DNA from: Palsa-739 sp036512155
Lineage (GTDB): Bacteria > Actinomycetota > Thermoleophilia > Gaiellales > Gaiellaceae
NCBI GenBank assembly: GCA_036512155.1
Contig: DATCBD010000058.1
Coordinates: 18,096-82,095 of the forward strand
DNA: 64,000 bases
Direction: 5' to 3'
Shown here: in pieces, positions 8,525 through 17,296 of the stretch
Layout of the letters: the number at the start of each line of letters is the position of its first letter
Numbering within the stretch: position 1 is the first letter of the stretch
The notes under the pieces: model-generated
What the model was told of the DNA's origin: nothing
The model's input: the letters and a program-made list of their open reading frames with translations, nothing else
Databases searched by the model: none
Position numbers and translations under genes: made by a program

Positions 8525-9381
8525 CGCTCTGGCCGGCACTCCCCTATGCGGAGTGGAAGGACACGCGTGACACGCTGCACATGCAGCTCCAGGTGATCGG
8601 CAAGGTGCGCCTCGCGCTCTCGCCGTTCGAGCCGCAGTGGGCGAACGTGCCGCTCTATCTGACCGGACGCGGCGTCACGACGTCGACGATCCCGCATCCC
8701 AGCGGCGAGGTGTTCGACATCGACGTCGATTTCCTCGATCACCAAGTTGCAGTGCGCACCGGAGCCGGCCGCGTCGAGCGCGTGCAGCTGCAGGCGCCGG
8801 TCGCCGCCTTCTACACGGAGATGATGGATGCGCTCGCGCGCGCGGAAGTCCCGGTCGCGATCTCCACATTGCCGTCCGAGGTGCCAGACCCGATTCGCTT
8901 CCCGGACGATACCGTGCACGCGACGTACGACGGCGAGGCTGTGACGCGGTTCTGGCGGGCGCTCCTCGGCATCGAAGCCGTGTTGCGCGAGTTCCGCGCG
9001 CGCTTCCGTGGAAAGACGCCGCCCGTGCAGCTCTGGTGGGGCTCGCTCGACCTGGCCATGTCGCTGTACTCGGGCCACCCGGTCGCAACGCCTCCCGATG
9101 CCGACGTGATCATGCGCCTCGGAGGCGACGCGGAGTACTTCTGCGCCGGGTTCTGGCCCGGCGACCATCGCCTTCCGCAGCCCGCGTTCTTCGCGTACAT
9201 GTATCCGAAGCCGGACGGCGTCGAGCAGGCGCCATGGTGGCACGACAAGCTGGGCGAGTTCGTGCTCCCGTACGACGACGTGCGCGAGAGCGCCGACCCG
9301 AAGGCGCGGCTGCTCGAGTTCATCGACGGCGCCTACAACGTCTGCTGGCCGGCTGCGAGCGCTACCGCGGTGCGGGCGTGA
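8521..9381 (+). CDS. DUF5996 family protein
   Basis: 286 residues starting at a TTG that overlaps the TGA of the zinc-finger gene (TTGA). The sequence LWPALPYAEWKDTRDTLHM, then LYLTGRGVTTSTIP and later LWWGSLDLAMSLYSG, DAEYFCAGFWPGD and FFAYMYPKPDGVEQAPW, matches the DUF5996 family, whose biochemical role is unknown. No signal peptide or membrane helix. The 3' end overlaps the convergent nitroreductase gene by 20 bases. Confidence 0.82.
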   Translation: MTLWPALPYAEWKDTRDTLHMQLQVIGKVRLALSPFEPQWANVPLYLTGRGVTTSTIPHPSGEVFDIDVDFLDHQVAVRTGAGRVERVQLQAPVAAFYTEMMDALARAEVPVAISTLPSEVPDPIRFPDDTVHATYDGEAVTRFWRALLGIEAVLREFRARFRGKTPPVQLWWGSLDLAMSLYSGHPVATPPDADVIMRLGGDAEYFCAGFWPGDHRLPQPAFFAYMYPKPDGVEQAPWWHDKLGEFVLPYDDVRESADPKARLLEFIDGAYNVCWPAASATAVRA

Positions 9382-9772
9382 GCGCCACCACCGGGATGAC
9401 GCGGCTCGTCTTCTTCGCGTAGTCGCCGAACACGGAATTACGCGCCACCTGCGCCGCGAACGCGTGGTCGCGCTCCTCTCCCTCGAGGGGCGTGGCGATC
9501 GAGTCCAGTCGATCCGGGCCGATCTCGACAACCACGTGCGGGTCGGCGACGAGATTGAGGTACCAATCGGGATGCGTTGGCGCGCCCGCCTTCGACGCGT
9601 AGACGAGCACCCGGTCGCCGTCGCGCGTGAACACCATCGGCGTCGTGTGCGGACGGCCGCTCTTCCTGCCGGTCGTCGTCAGGAGGAGAAGGTCGCGGCC
9701 TTCCCAGGTTCCTCCGACGCGGCCTGCATTGGCGCGGAACTCCTCGATGATCGTGGTGTTGTAGTCGCTCAT
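9362..9772 (-). CDS. Deazaflavin (F420)-dependent nitroreductase family protein
   Basis: 136 residues, a typical length for the Ddn-like split beta-barrel family that binds coenzyme F420. Family motifs are GRDLLLLTTTGRKSGRPHTTPM (about residues 25-46), DGDRVLVYASKAGAPTHPDWYLNL and the C-terminal FGDYAKKTSRVIPVVAL. The ATG is at 9772, overlapping the stop of the upstream glycerol kinase gene by four bases. F420 use is family knowledge; the reduced substrate is unknown. It supports an actinobacterial host. Confidence 0.88.
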   Translation of the reverse strand: MSDYNTTIIEEFRANAGRVGGTWEGRDLLLLTTTGRKSGRPHTTPMVFTRDGDRVLVYASKAGAPTHPDWYLNLVADPHVVVEIGPDRLDSIATPLEGEERDHAFAAQVARNSVFGDYAKKTSRVIPVVALTPAPR

Positions 9773-11118
9773 GCGACGAGTATGCCGACTGCCTCGCGCC
9801 AGCCGGCGTAGAGCTCGCTCACGTCGCTCGAGGGCTCGAACCGCTCGCCCGACGGCGACGGCCGCCGTTCGCCGAGCCCGAGCAACGCCGCCCCGAGCGC
9901 AGTCTGCTCGGCCTCGCGCGCCGTCTCGACCGGAATGCCGAGGAGATCGGCGAGGAACTGCATGAGCCACCGGTTCCGCGTCATGCCGCCGTCCACGCGC
10001 AGCGACCCGAGCCGCGGCAAGGCGGCAAGCACGTCGGCCGTCTGGTAAGCCGCGGCCTCGAGCGCCGCGCGCACGAGATGCGCGCGCGTCGTGCCGCGCG
10101 TAATGCCCGTCACGAGGCCGCGCACGTCGGCACGCCAGTAGGGCGAACCGAGGCCCGTGAGCGCCGGCACGAAGTACACGCCGCCCGTGTCCTCGATCGA
10201 GGAGGCGAGCGCTTCGCTCTCGGCTGCGTCCTCGATCAGCCCGAGGCCGTCGCGCAGCCATTGCAGCGCAGCGCCGGTGACGAAGACGGCGCCCTCGAGC
10301 GCGCGGCGCGGCGGCTCTCCGTCGAGCCGCGCGGCTGCGGTCCGTAGCAGGCCGTGCGGCGCAGCCGCCTCGGTCTCGACGAGGACGAAGGCGCCGGTCC
10401 CGAAGGTCGCCTTCGCGCCGCCGGCGGCGAAGAGCGCGGCCTGCTGGTCGCCGGCGATGCCGCGGATCGGCAGCGTCATCCCGAGCAGCTCGCCCTCGCC
10501 GAAGTCGGCGCCCGACGGCCTGATCTCGGGCAGGAGCTCGCGCGGGACGTGGAAGAGGTCGAGCAGCTCATCGTCCCAGTCGAGCGTGTCGAGCGAGCAG
10601 AGCAACGTGCGCGACGCGTTCGTCTCGTCGGTCGCGTGCACGCGTCCGCCGGTGAGCTTCCAGACCAGCCAGGTGTCCACCGTTCCGAAGGCGAGACCGC
10701 GCGCGTCACGGCCGTCGAGCAGCCACTCGAGCTTCGTCGCCGAGAAGTACGGATCGGGGACGAGCCCCGTTCGCGCACGGAGGAGCTCCGCAGGCAGCTC
10801 GGCGCAGCGGTCGGCCGTCCGCCGGTCCTGCCACACGATCGCGTTGTGCACCGGCCGCCCGGTCGCACGCTCCCACAGCAGCGTCGTCTCGCGTTGGTTC
10901 GTGATTGCGATCTGCGTCAGCTTGGCGCCTGCTGCCCCGATCGCCTGCTCCGCGGCGGTGAGCACGCTCTGCCAGATCTCCTCGGGATCGTGCTCGACCC
11001 AGCCGGGTCGGGGGAAGTGCTGCCGCAGCTCGGCATAGCCGCGGCCGACGATGGCGAGGTCGTCGTCGACGAGCAGGCACGTCGTCCCGGTCGTCCCCTG
11101 GTCGACGGCGAGGATCAC
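9769..11118 (-). CDS. glpK: Glycerol kinase (FGGY carbohydrate kinase)
   Basis: 449 residues, somewhat shorter than the ~500 of typical GlpK. Family motifs are in order: DQGTTGTTCLLVD (phosphate loop), ITNQRETTLLWERATG, IVWQDRRTADRC, ATDETNASRTLLCSLD, IAGDQQAALF, TGLGSPYWRADVRG and VDGGMTRNRWLMQFLAD. These match ATP-dependent phosphorylation of glycerol to glycerol 3-phosphate in the cytoplasm. No glpF or glpD is next to it. The missing ~50 residues are spread over loops, so another FGGY substrate is possible but less likely. Confidence 0.86.
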   Translation of the reverse strand: MILAVDQGTTGTTCLLVDDDLAIVGRGYAELRQHFPRPGWVEHDPEEIWQSVLTAAEQAIGAAGAKLTQIAITNQRETTLLWERATGRPVHNAIVWQDRRTADRCAELPAELLRARTGLVPDPYFSATKLEWLLDGRDARGLAFGTVDTWLVWKLTGGRVHATDETNASRTLLCSLDTLDWDDELLDLFHVPRELLPEIRPSGADFGEGELLGMTLPIRGIAGDQQAALFAAGGAKATFGTGAFVLVETEAAAPHGLLRTAAARLDGEPPRRALEGAVFVTGAALQWLRDGLGLIEDAAESEALASSIEDTGGVYFVPALTGLGSPYWRADVRGLVTGITRGTTRAHLVRAALEAAAYQTADVLAALPRLGSLRVDGGMTRNRWLMQFLADLLGIPVETAREAEQTALGAALLGLGERRPSPSGERFEPSSDVSELYAGWREAVGILVA

Positions 11119-11140
11119 GCGCCGACACTAGCCTGACGAC

Positions 11141-12085
11141 GTGACAGTCGTGAGGCGTTGGCTTCGACGAATCGGGATCGGGCTCGCGGCCCTCGTCCTT
11201 GCGCTCACCGCAGCGTCGCTCGCCTACAACGCCGCCACAGCCGGGCGCGACGTCGCGGCATCGAAGCTGTACGCCGGGCCGTACGCGGAGGTGGACGGGA
11301 CGCAGCTCGCGTACCGCCGCTGGGGCACGCACGGCACGCCGATCGTCCTGCTCGGCGGATTCATCGAGCCCTCGTGGGTGTGGCACGAAGTCGGCCCGCT
11401 ACTCGGCCGCTCGCACCGCGTGTTTGCCGTCGACCTTCCGCCGTTCGGCTACTCGCAGCGGCGCGGGCCGTTCACGCTCGCGCAATGGACGAAGCTCGTC
11501 CAGGGCTTCGACTCTCGTCTCGACATCCACCGGCCGGTGCTCGTCGGCCATTCGCTCGGCGCAGCGGTCGCCGTCTCGGTTGCGACGCAGTCGCCGCGCA
11601 CCGTCGCCGGCATCGTGCTCCTCGACGGCGACGCGCTCCCGGGCGGAGGCGGAGCCGCGTGGCTCTCGCACCTGCTCCTCCCGCCCTGGTACACGAGCAT
11701 CTATCGCATCGCGACCGGCTGGGACTGGATCTTCCGCAAGGGGCTCGACACCGCCTGGGGCTCGAGCACGCCGCCGTTCACCAAGGCGTTCATCGACGAG
11801 TGGCAGCGGCCGTTCCGCGTCAGCGGCACGGCTGCAGCGTTCGCGTCGATGCTCGGCCACGGCATCCAGGGCGTGTCGACGGCGACGATCGCAAGCGTCT
11901 CCGTGCCCAGGCTCGTCGTCTGGGGAAGCCACGACACCGTCGACTCGGTCTCCGCCGGGCGAGAGACGGCCGCGCTCATGCACGCGTCGTTCGTCGAGGT
12001 CCCCGGCGCCGGGCACCTCTCGATGCTTGCCCAGCCGGCGCTCGTCGTGCGCGCGATCGAGCGGCTCAGCGCGGGCGGGGCATGA
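11141..12085 (+). CDS. Alpha/beta hydrolase with N-terminal membrane anchor
   Basis: 314 residues from a GTG at 11141. An N-terminal hydrophobic stretch (residues ~10-28, IGLAALVLALTAASLAYNAAT) is probably a signal anchor. The hydrolase core shows the oxyanion region IVLLGGFIEPSWVW, the nucleophile elbow GHSLGAA (S in GxSxG), the acid near WGSHDTVD and the catalytic His in GAGHLSM. It ends overlapping cydA by four bases (ATGA), so it is co-translated with cytochrome bd; the reason is unknown. Confidence 0.84.
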   Translation: MTVVRRWLRRIGIGLAALVLALTAASLAYNAATAGRDVAASKLYAGPYAEVDGTQLAYRRWGTHGTPIVLLGGFIEPSWVWHEVGPLLGRSHRVFAVDLPPFGYSQRRGPFTLAQWTKLVQGFDSRLDIHRPVLVGHSLGAAVAVSVATQSPRTVAGIVLLDGDALPGGGGAAWLSHLLLPPWYTSIYRIATGWDWIFRKGLDTAWGSSTPPFTKAFIDEWQRPFRVSGTAAAFASMLGHGIQGVSTATIASVSVPRLVVWGSHDTVDSVSAGRETAALMHASFVEVPGAGHLSMLAQPALVVRAIERLSAGGA

Positions 12086-13389
12086 TCGGCCCCGCCGCAC
12101 AGCAATACCTCCTGCAGGCGCGGCAGATGCAGGCCCTCTCGTTCGCGGTGCACATCCCACTCGTCTGCTTCGGCATCGCGTTTCCCGCGTTCGTCCTTTA
12201 TCTCGAATGGCGCTACCGGCGAACGGGCGACGACATCTACCGCAGGCTCGCGCGGCGCTGGACGAAGGTGATGACCGCGCTCTTCGCCGCGGGCGTCGTC
12301 ACCGGCACGATCCTCAGCTTCGAGATGGGCCTGCTGTGGCCGAACTTCACCGGCACGTTCGGGAGCGTCTTCGGGCTCGGGTTCGCGATCGAGGGCTTTT
12401 CGTTCTTCACGGAGGCGATCTTCATCGGGATCTACGTCTACGGCTGGAACCGGCTGTCCCCGCGTGCGCACTTCCTCAGCGGCATCCCGATCGTCGTCTC
12501 CGGCTTCACCGGGTCGTGGATGGTGATCTCGGTGAACGGGTGGATGAACCATCCGACGGGTTTCCAGCTCGACCACGGCCGCGTCGTCGACGTCCATCCG
12601 CTCACCGCGCTCTTCGCGAACGGTTATGTCTGGCACGAGGTCGTGCACATGTACATCGCGGGGTACATGGTCACCGGGTTCGTCGTCGCCGGCGCGTATG
12701 CGGTCGGCAAGCTGCGCGGCCGGTGGGGACGGTACGAGCGGATCGCGCTCGCGGTCCCGCTCGCCGCGGCGACGCTCGCGTCGGTCGCGCAGATCTTCGT
12801 CGGCGACTGGAGCGGCCGTGACGTCGCGGCCTCGCAGCCGACGAAGCTCGCTGCCTTCGAGGGGCTGGGCCACACGACCAGGGACGCACCGGTGCACATC
12901 CTCGGGTGGTACTCGAACGGCCGCGTCGAGTACGGCATCCCGATCCCGCGCCTGCTCTCGCTGCTCGCCTTCCACAGCTCGAGCGCGACAGTGCAGGGGC
13001 TCGACGCCGTCGCTCCGGCCGATCGGCCGCCGGTGAACGTCGTCCGCTACGCGTTCCAGACCATGGTCGGCATCGGAACGATGCTCGCGCTGCTCTCCGT
13101 CGTCTATCTCGCCGTGCGCCTGCGTTGGAGGCGCCTGCCGGAGTCGGCGTGGTTCTATTGCGCGCTCGCGGCCGCCGCGCCTCTCTCCGTCGTCGCGCTC
13201 ATCGCGGGCTGGGTGACGACGGAGGTCGGCCGCCAGCCCTGGGTCGTGTACCGGGTCATGCGCACGTCCGCGGCAGTGACCGGCGCGTCCGGCATCCCCG
13301 TCGGGTACGCGACGCTCGCCGCCGTCTATCTCGCGCTCGCCGCCGGCGTCACCTGGGTGCTCCTCCGCCTCTACCGGGCCGCGGACTGA
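12082..13389 (+). CDS. cydA: Cytochrome bd ubiquinol/menaquinol oxidase subunit I
   Basis: 435 residues with about nine membrane helices. Heme ligands can be placed: H24 (AVHIPLVCFG, heme b595), H189 (WHEVVHMYIAG) and M328 (FQTMVGIGTM) for heme b558, plus the conserved GWVTTEVGRQPW at 376-387 and GDWSGRDVAASQPTKLAAFEG near 242-262. The Q-loop is of the short type. The complex reduces O2 to water at the cytoplasmic membrane without pumping protons, with high oxygen affinity. It is coupled upstream to a hydrolase and downstream to cydB. Confidence 0.95.
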   Translation: MIGPAAQQYLLQARQMQALSFAVHIPLVCFGIAFPAFVLYLEWRYRRTGDDIYRRLARRWTKVMTALFAAGVVTGTILSFEMGLLWPNFTGTFGSVFGLGFAIEGFSFFTEAIFIGIYVYGWNRLSPRAHFLSGIPIVVSGFTGSWMVISVNGWMNHPTGFQLDHGRVVDVHPLTALFANGYVWHEVVHMYIAGYMVTGFVVAGAYAVGKLRGRWGRYERIALAVPLAAATLASVAQIFVGDWSGRDVAASQPTKLAAFEGLGHTTRDAPVHILGWYSNGRVEYGIPIPRLLSLLAFHSSSATVQGLDAVAPADRPPVNVVRYAFQTMVGIGTMLALLSVVYLAVRLRWRRLPESAWFYCALAAAAPLSVVALIAGWVTTEVGRQPWVVYRVMRTSAAVTGASGIPVGYATLAAVYLALAAGVTWVLLRLYRAAD

Positions 13390-14570
13390 TGCACCTCTAC
13401 CTCCTCCCGCTCGCCTTCGCGCTCGTCGGCCTCGCGCTGTACACCGTCCTCGGGGGCGCCGACTTCGGCGCGGGCTTCTGGCAGCTCGTCGCGACCGACG
13501 AGGACATCCGCGACGAGGCGCACAACGCGATGGCCCCCGTCTGGGAGGCGAATCACGTCTGGCTGATCTTCGTCCTCACCGTCGTCTGGACGGCCTACCC
13601 GGCGGCGTTCGGCTCGATCGCGTCGACGCTCTCGGTGCCGCTCTTCGTCGCCGGCATCGGCATCGTCCTTCGCGGCGGCGCATATGCGCTGCGCGCCGGG
13701 ACGAGGAACGCCGCCGAGCAGCGCCGCGTCGACACACTCTTCGCCGTGTCGTCGATCCTGACGCCGTTCGCGCTCGGGACCGCAGTCGGCGGCCTTGCAT
13801 CGGAGCGCGTGCACGTCGGCAACCCGGGCGGCAGCCTCGTCACGAGCTGGCTCAATCCGCTGTCGATCACCATCGGCGTGCTGGCGGTAGCAGTGTCCGC
13901 GTACATGGCCGCGGTGTTCCTGAGTGGGGATGCCGTGCGGCACGGAAACACAGCGCTCGCCGAACGGTTCCGCACGCGTGCCCTCGCGGCCGGCGTGGTC
14001 GCGGGAGCCGCCGCGCTCGCCGGGATCGTCGTCCTCCACGTCGACGCCGAACGCCTCTTCACGCGCCTCACGCAGGGCGACGGTTTGCCCGCGCTCATCG
14101 TCTCCGTCGCGGCAGGCGCCGCAACGCTCGTCCTCCTGTGGCGCCGGCGCTACGAGCCGGCCCGCTATACGAGCGCTCTCGCGGTGGCTGCGATCATCGC
14201 CGGTTGGGCGCTCGCGCAGAACCCGGTCTTCCTGCGCGGCCTGACGATCCGCGAGGCGGCCGCAGCGCACGACACATTGATCGCCGTCGTCGTCGCCGTC
14301 CTGGCAGGAGCCGTGCTCCTCTTCCCGTCGCTCGCCCTTCTGTTCCGGCTCACGCTGCGCGGAGAGCTGGACCACGGCGGGGGCGACGTCGCCGCGCGGC
14401 CACAGGCGATGCGCCCGGGCGTCGGCGGCGTCCGGCTCGCGGCCGCGCTCCTCGTCGGCGGAATCGGCTTCCTCACCGCGGCCGACGCGCCCTGGGCGCA
14501 CGCGCTCGGCGTCGTGTGCTTCTTCGGCTTCGCGGTGGCGGGCTTCCGTCGTGTCGCGGAGGTGGACTAG
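13389..14570 (+). CDS. cydB: Cytochrome bd oxidase subunit II
   Basis: 393 residues with about nine hydrophobic helices. The family start (LGGADFGAGFWQLV) and MAPVWEANHVWLIFVLTVVWTAYP are intact. It shares one base with the cydA stop (TGATG). No cydDC exporter follows; a DyP peroxidase lies convergent with a four-base overlap. Confidence 0.94.
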   Translation: MHLYLLPLAFALVGLALYTVLGGADFGAGFWQLVATDEDIRDEAHNAMAPVWEANHVWLIFVLTVVWTAYPAAFGSIASTLSVPLFVAGIGIVLRGGAYALRAGTRNAAEQRRVDTLFAVSSILTPFALGTAVGGLASERVHVGNPGGSLVTSWLNPLSITIGVLAVAVSAYMAAVFLSGDAVRHGNTALAERFRTRALAAGVVAGAAALAGIVVLHVDAERLFTRLTQGDGLPALIVSVAAGAATLVLLWRRRYEPARYTSALAVAAIIAGWALAQNPVFLRGLTIREAAAAHDTLIAVVVAVLAGAVLLFPSLALLFRLTLRGELDHGGGDVAARPQAMRPGVGGVRLAAALLVGGIGFLTAADAPWAHALGVVCFFGFAVAGFRRVAEVD

Positions 14571-15436
14571 CCGCGGAGAGCGTCGGCCGACGGCACGAAG
14601 TAGTACGCGCCCGTCACAGGACGGGAGTAGCGGGTGAGCGCGTCGCGCGCGCCGGTCTTCAGCCCAGCCATGCTCTCGAGCATCGCCTCGAGCGGGCGCT
14701 GCTCGGCGCTGAAGCCGACGAACATCGTTCCGTGGTCGATGACCGTCCCGTACGGCATGTTGCGGCGGAAGATCTTCCCGAAGTCGTCCTGGTCGGTACT
14801 CGCAACGTGCGAATCGGCGGGCTTGTCGTCGAGCTCGAGGCTGTCGAGCTTGCGGCGGCCGATGACCAGCTCCTGCTCTTCCACCGCGAGCGACTCCCAT
14901 GCAGGCGTGTCGTGCGGCCACTTCTGCAGGAGCAGAATCGTGCCGCCGGCGCCCGGCCGGCCCTCCGGCACGAGCACGATCTCAGGCGCCTCGATCAGCG
15001 TCGGGTTCTCGCTGCCGTCGATGAAGCCGGTGAGGTCGCGGTCGTGCTGGTACGGCCAGCTCGACGTCTCCTCCGCGACCGAGGCGAGCGGTGCGAGCTC
15101 GGCGATAGCTGCACGCGCGACGTCGAAGACGACGTCGTAGCTCGCACCCGACAGCCACAGCACGGCGTCGCGCTGCGTCGCCGGCATGACGAAGCCGTCG
15201 ATGCCCATGAGATCGGCGTCGAAGCCGGCGACGCCATCGGGCGCGTCGTCCGGAGCGACCGCTCGCCAGAGCTCGGGACGGAAGCCGGCCACGAGGTTGA
15301 CGCCGCCCATCGTCGTGCGCGGCTCGCGCAGCGACGCGACCGCCATCACCAATCCGTCGCCGTCGCGGGCGTCGAACTCGAGGTACGCGTGTGACGCGGT
15401 CCCGAGTGCGAAGATGCCGCTCTGGGGAGATCTCAC
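14567..15436 (-). CDS. DyP-type heme peroxidase
   Basis: 289 residues from the GTG at 15436; an in-frame GTG at 15478 would run into the divergent DUF2630 gene and is rejected. The hallmark GFIDGSENP has the distal aspartate (D140), H210 in SHVAS is the probable proximal heme ligand, and IFRRNMPYG holds the distal arginine. No Tat signal is present, so it acts in the cytoplasm or an encapsulin. It oxidises dyes/phenolics with H2O2. Placement between cydAB and ndh suggests a link to respiratory peroxide stress (inference). Confidence 0.93.
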   Translation of the reverse strand: MRSPQSGIFALGTASHAYLEFDARDGDGLVMAVASLREPRTTMGGVNLVAGFRPELWRAVAPDDAPDGVAGFDADLMGIDGFVMPATQRDAVLWLSGASYDVVFDVARAAIAELAPLASVAEETSSWPYQHDRDLTGFIDGSENPTLIEAPEIVLVPEGRPGAGGTILLLQKWPHDTPAWESLAVEEQELVIGRRKLDSLELDDKPADSHVASTDQDDFGKIFRRNMPYGTVIDHGTMFVGFSAEQRPLEAMLESMAGLKTGARDALTRYSRPVTGAYYFVPSADALRG

Positions 15437-15465
15437 ACAGGCATCGTACGGGGGAGGTTCGCGCA

Positions 15466-15708
15466 GTGAACGACCCACAGATCCATAGCTCGATCGAACA
15501 GCTCGTTGCCGAGGAGCACGAGCTGTGGGAGCGCGAGTCCTCGGGGAACGCGACCGAGGACGACCGGGACCGGCTCAAGACGGTGCAGGTCTCGCTCGAC
15601 CAGTGCTGGGACCTGCTGCGCCAGCGGCGCGCGCGGCGCGAAGCGGGGCTCGATCCGGATACGGCGAAGGAGCGTCCGCCGAACGTGGTCGAGGGCTACC
15701 AGCAGTAG
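15466..15708 (+). CDS. DUF2630 family protein
   Basis: 80 residues from GTG at 15466, with a strong ribosome site GGGGGAGG at 15449-15456. The sequence MNDPQIHSSIEQLVAEEHELWERE..., then DRLKTVQVSLDQCWDLLRQRRARRE and ending PNVVEGYQQ, matches DUF2630, a short helical family mostly from actinobacteria. Function unknown. Its TAG shares a base with the GTG of ndh, so the two are coupled. Confidence 0.88.
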   Translation: MNDPQIHSSIEQLVAEEHELWERESSGNATEDDRDRLKTVQVSLDQCWDLLRQRRARREAGLDPDTAKERPPNVVEGYQQ

Positions 15709-16964
15709 TGCACCGCGTCGTCGTCGTCGGAGGAGGCTTCGGCGGTCTCCAGGCGGCGCTTGCTCTTCGGCATGCGCCGGTCGAGCTGACGCTCGTCGAT
15801 CGGCGGAACTTCCACCTCTTCCAGCCGCTCACGTATCAGGTTGCGACCGGCGCGCTGTCGCCCGGCGAGATCGCGTATCCGCTGCGCGCGATCTTCACGC
15901 GCGACCGCAACGTCCGCGTCCTCCTCGCGGAGGTGGCGGACTTCGACCTCGGCGCACACGAGGTGCAGCTGCGTTCGGTCGGCGAGGTTCCGGCGCCGGC
16001 GACGCTCGGGTACGACACGCTCATCGTCGCCGGCGGCTCGCGCTACTCGTACTTCGGCCATGACGACTGGAGCGAGCACGCCGCCGAGGTGAAGTCGCTC
16101 GAGAGCGCGCTCGTCGTGCGCAGCCGGCTCCTCAGCGCGTTCGAGGCAGCCGAGGAGGAGCAGGACGCGGAGCGCCGCGCTGCATGGCTGACCTTCGTCG
16201 TCGTCGGAGCCGGCCCGACCGGCGTGGAGATGGCAGGGCAGATCGGGGAGCTCGCACAGGACACGCTGCGGCACGACTTCCGCGCGATCGATCCGCGCGC
16301 CGCGCGCATCCTCCTCGTGGAGGCGGCCGACCGCGTGCTGACGACGTTCCCGCCGTCGCTGTCGGCGAAGGCGAAGCGGTCGCTGGAGAAGCTCGGCGTG
16401 ACGGTGCTGACCAGTCGAACCGTCAACGGCATGGACGCGGAGAGCGTGACCGTCGACGACGAGCGCATCCCCTCGCGCACCGTCGTATGGGCCGCCGGGG
16501 TGACGGCGTCGAGCCTCGCCGCGCGACTCGGCGAGCTGACAAACGCCGAGCGCGACCGCGCAGGTCGCGTCACCGTCGAGCCGGACCTGACGCTTCCGGG
16601 GCATCCGGACGTGTTCGCGCTCGGCGACATGGTGCGACTGCACGACGTGGTCCTGCCCGGTGTCGCACCCGTGGCGATGCAGCAGGGCCGCTACGCCGCG
16701 CGCGTCGTACGCGACCGGCTAGGCGGGAAAGAGAGCGCGCCGTTCCGATACCGCGACAAGGGCAACCTCGCGACCATCGGGCGAGCCGCCGCGGTCGCGG
16801 ACATCGAGGGGCTCCGGCTCAGCGGCTTCCTCGCATGGATGGCGTGGCTCGTCGTGCACCTCTGGTACCTCGTCGGCTTCCAGAACCGCGTGCTCGTTTT
16901 CATCCGGTGGTCTGTGAGCTTCGCCACGCACGGGCGCGGCGCGCGACTCATCACGAACTCCTAG
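15708..16964 (+). CDS. ndh: Type II NADH:quinone oxidoreductase (NDH-2)
   Basis: 418 residues from a GTG that overlaps the previous stop. The FAD-binding loop is VVVVGGGFGGLQAALAL near residue 5; the second Rossmann motif FVVVGAGPTGVEMAGQIGE near 165 binds NADH. FALGDMV and VAPVAMQQGRYAA are the FAD/quinone-site motifs. The C-terminus has the membrane-associating region AWMAWLVVHLWYLVGFQNR. It feeds electrons from NADH to quinone without proton pumping, and fits with the nearby non-pumping cytochrome bd. Confidence 0.93.
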   Translation: MHRVVVVGGGFGGLQAALALRHAPVELTLVDRRNFHLFQPLTYQVATGALSPGEIAYPLRAIFTRDRNVRVLLAEVADFDLGAHEVQLRSVGEVPAPATLGYDTLIVAGGSRYSYFGHDDWSEHAAEVKSLESALVVRSRLLSAFEAAEEEQDAERRAAWLTFVVVGAGPTGVEMAGQIGELAQDTLRHDFRAIDPRAARILLVEAADRVLTTFPPSLSAKAKRSLEKLGVTVLTSRTVNGMDAESVTVDDERIPSRTVVWAAGVTASSLAARLGELTNAERDRAGRVTVEPDLTLPGHPDVFALGDMVRLHDVVLPGVAPVAMQQGRYAARVVRDRLGGKESAPFRYRDKGNLATIGRAAAVADIEGLRLSGFLAWMAWLVVHLWYLVGFQNRVLVFIRWSVSFATHGRGARLITNS

Positions 16965-16997
16965 CTCCGCCTCATCCCGCGCTTATGCGCGCCGGAG
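16965..16997 (+). terminator. Hairpin after ndh
   Basis: Immediately after the ndh TAG, CTCCG (16965-16969) pairs with CGGAG (16993-16997) and an inner GCGC-TTAT-GCGC stem lies at 16979-16990. There is no T run, so intrinsic termination is only possible, not shown. The ATG of the small downstream reading frame lies in the loop. Confidence 0.35.
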
Positions 16998-17296
16998 AGA
17001 CTCTCCATGACGAGAATCAGAGGCAACAGCACATCGAGCGCCTCCTCGACCAGATCCGCGACGGTGTCGGCGGCCTCGAACAGCTACGGGTGCGCGGCGT
17101 CCGCGGCCGTCCGCTTGCCGAGCGGGAGACCGAGATCGGTGCGATACGAGCGCAGCTCGCGCAGGTCGTCGCTCACCCGACCGAGGACGACGCGCGCACG
17201 ACGAGCTCCACGGGAAGAACCGTCGTGCGCAGGACGCCGTCGGGACGCTCGAGGAGACCGATGGCGCGCACGGCGGCCGTCGCGCCGAGCTCCTGA
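16985..17296 (+). CDS. Possible small helical protein overlapping the lacI 3' end antisense
   Basis: 103 codons. The first ~65 residues (MRAGETLHDENQRQQHIERL..., LAERETEIGAIRAQLAQVV) look like a real charged, amphipathic helical protein with host-like third-position GC; the last ~40 are Ser/Arg/Thr-rich and run antisense to the end of the lacI gene by about 124 bases. It may be a genuine small gene whose end has drifted through a frameshift. No family recognised, no good ribosome site, and the start sits in a hairpin loop. Confidence 0.35.
   Translation: MRAGETLHDENQRQQHIERLLDQIRDGVGGLEQLRVRGVRGRPLAERETEIGAIRAQLAQVVAHPTEDDARTTSSTGRTVVRRTPSGRSRRPMARTAAVAPSS

Noticed and set aside
9769..11118. 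Glycerol kinase as a truncated pseudogene
   Set aside because: Although about 50 residues shorter than usual, all sugar-kinase motifs are present in order with an intact start and stop.
13371..14921. 516-codon minus-strand open frame opposite cydB
   Set aside because: Low-complexity Arg/Asp/Glu composition; cydB motifs on the plus strand are decisive.
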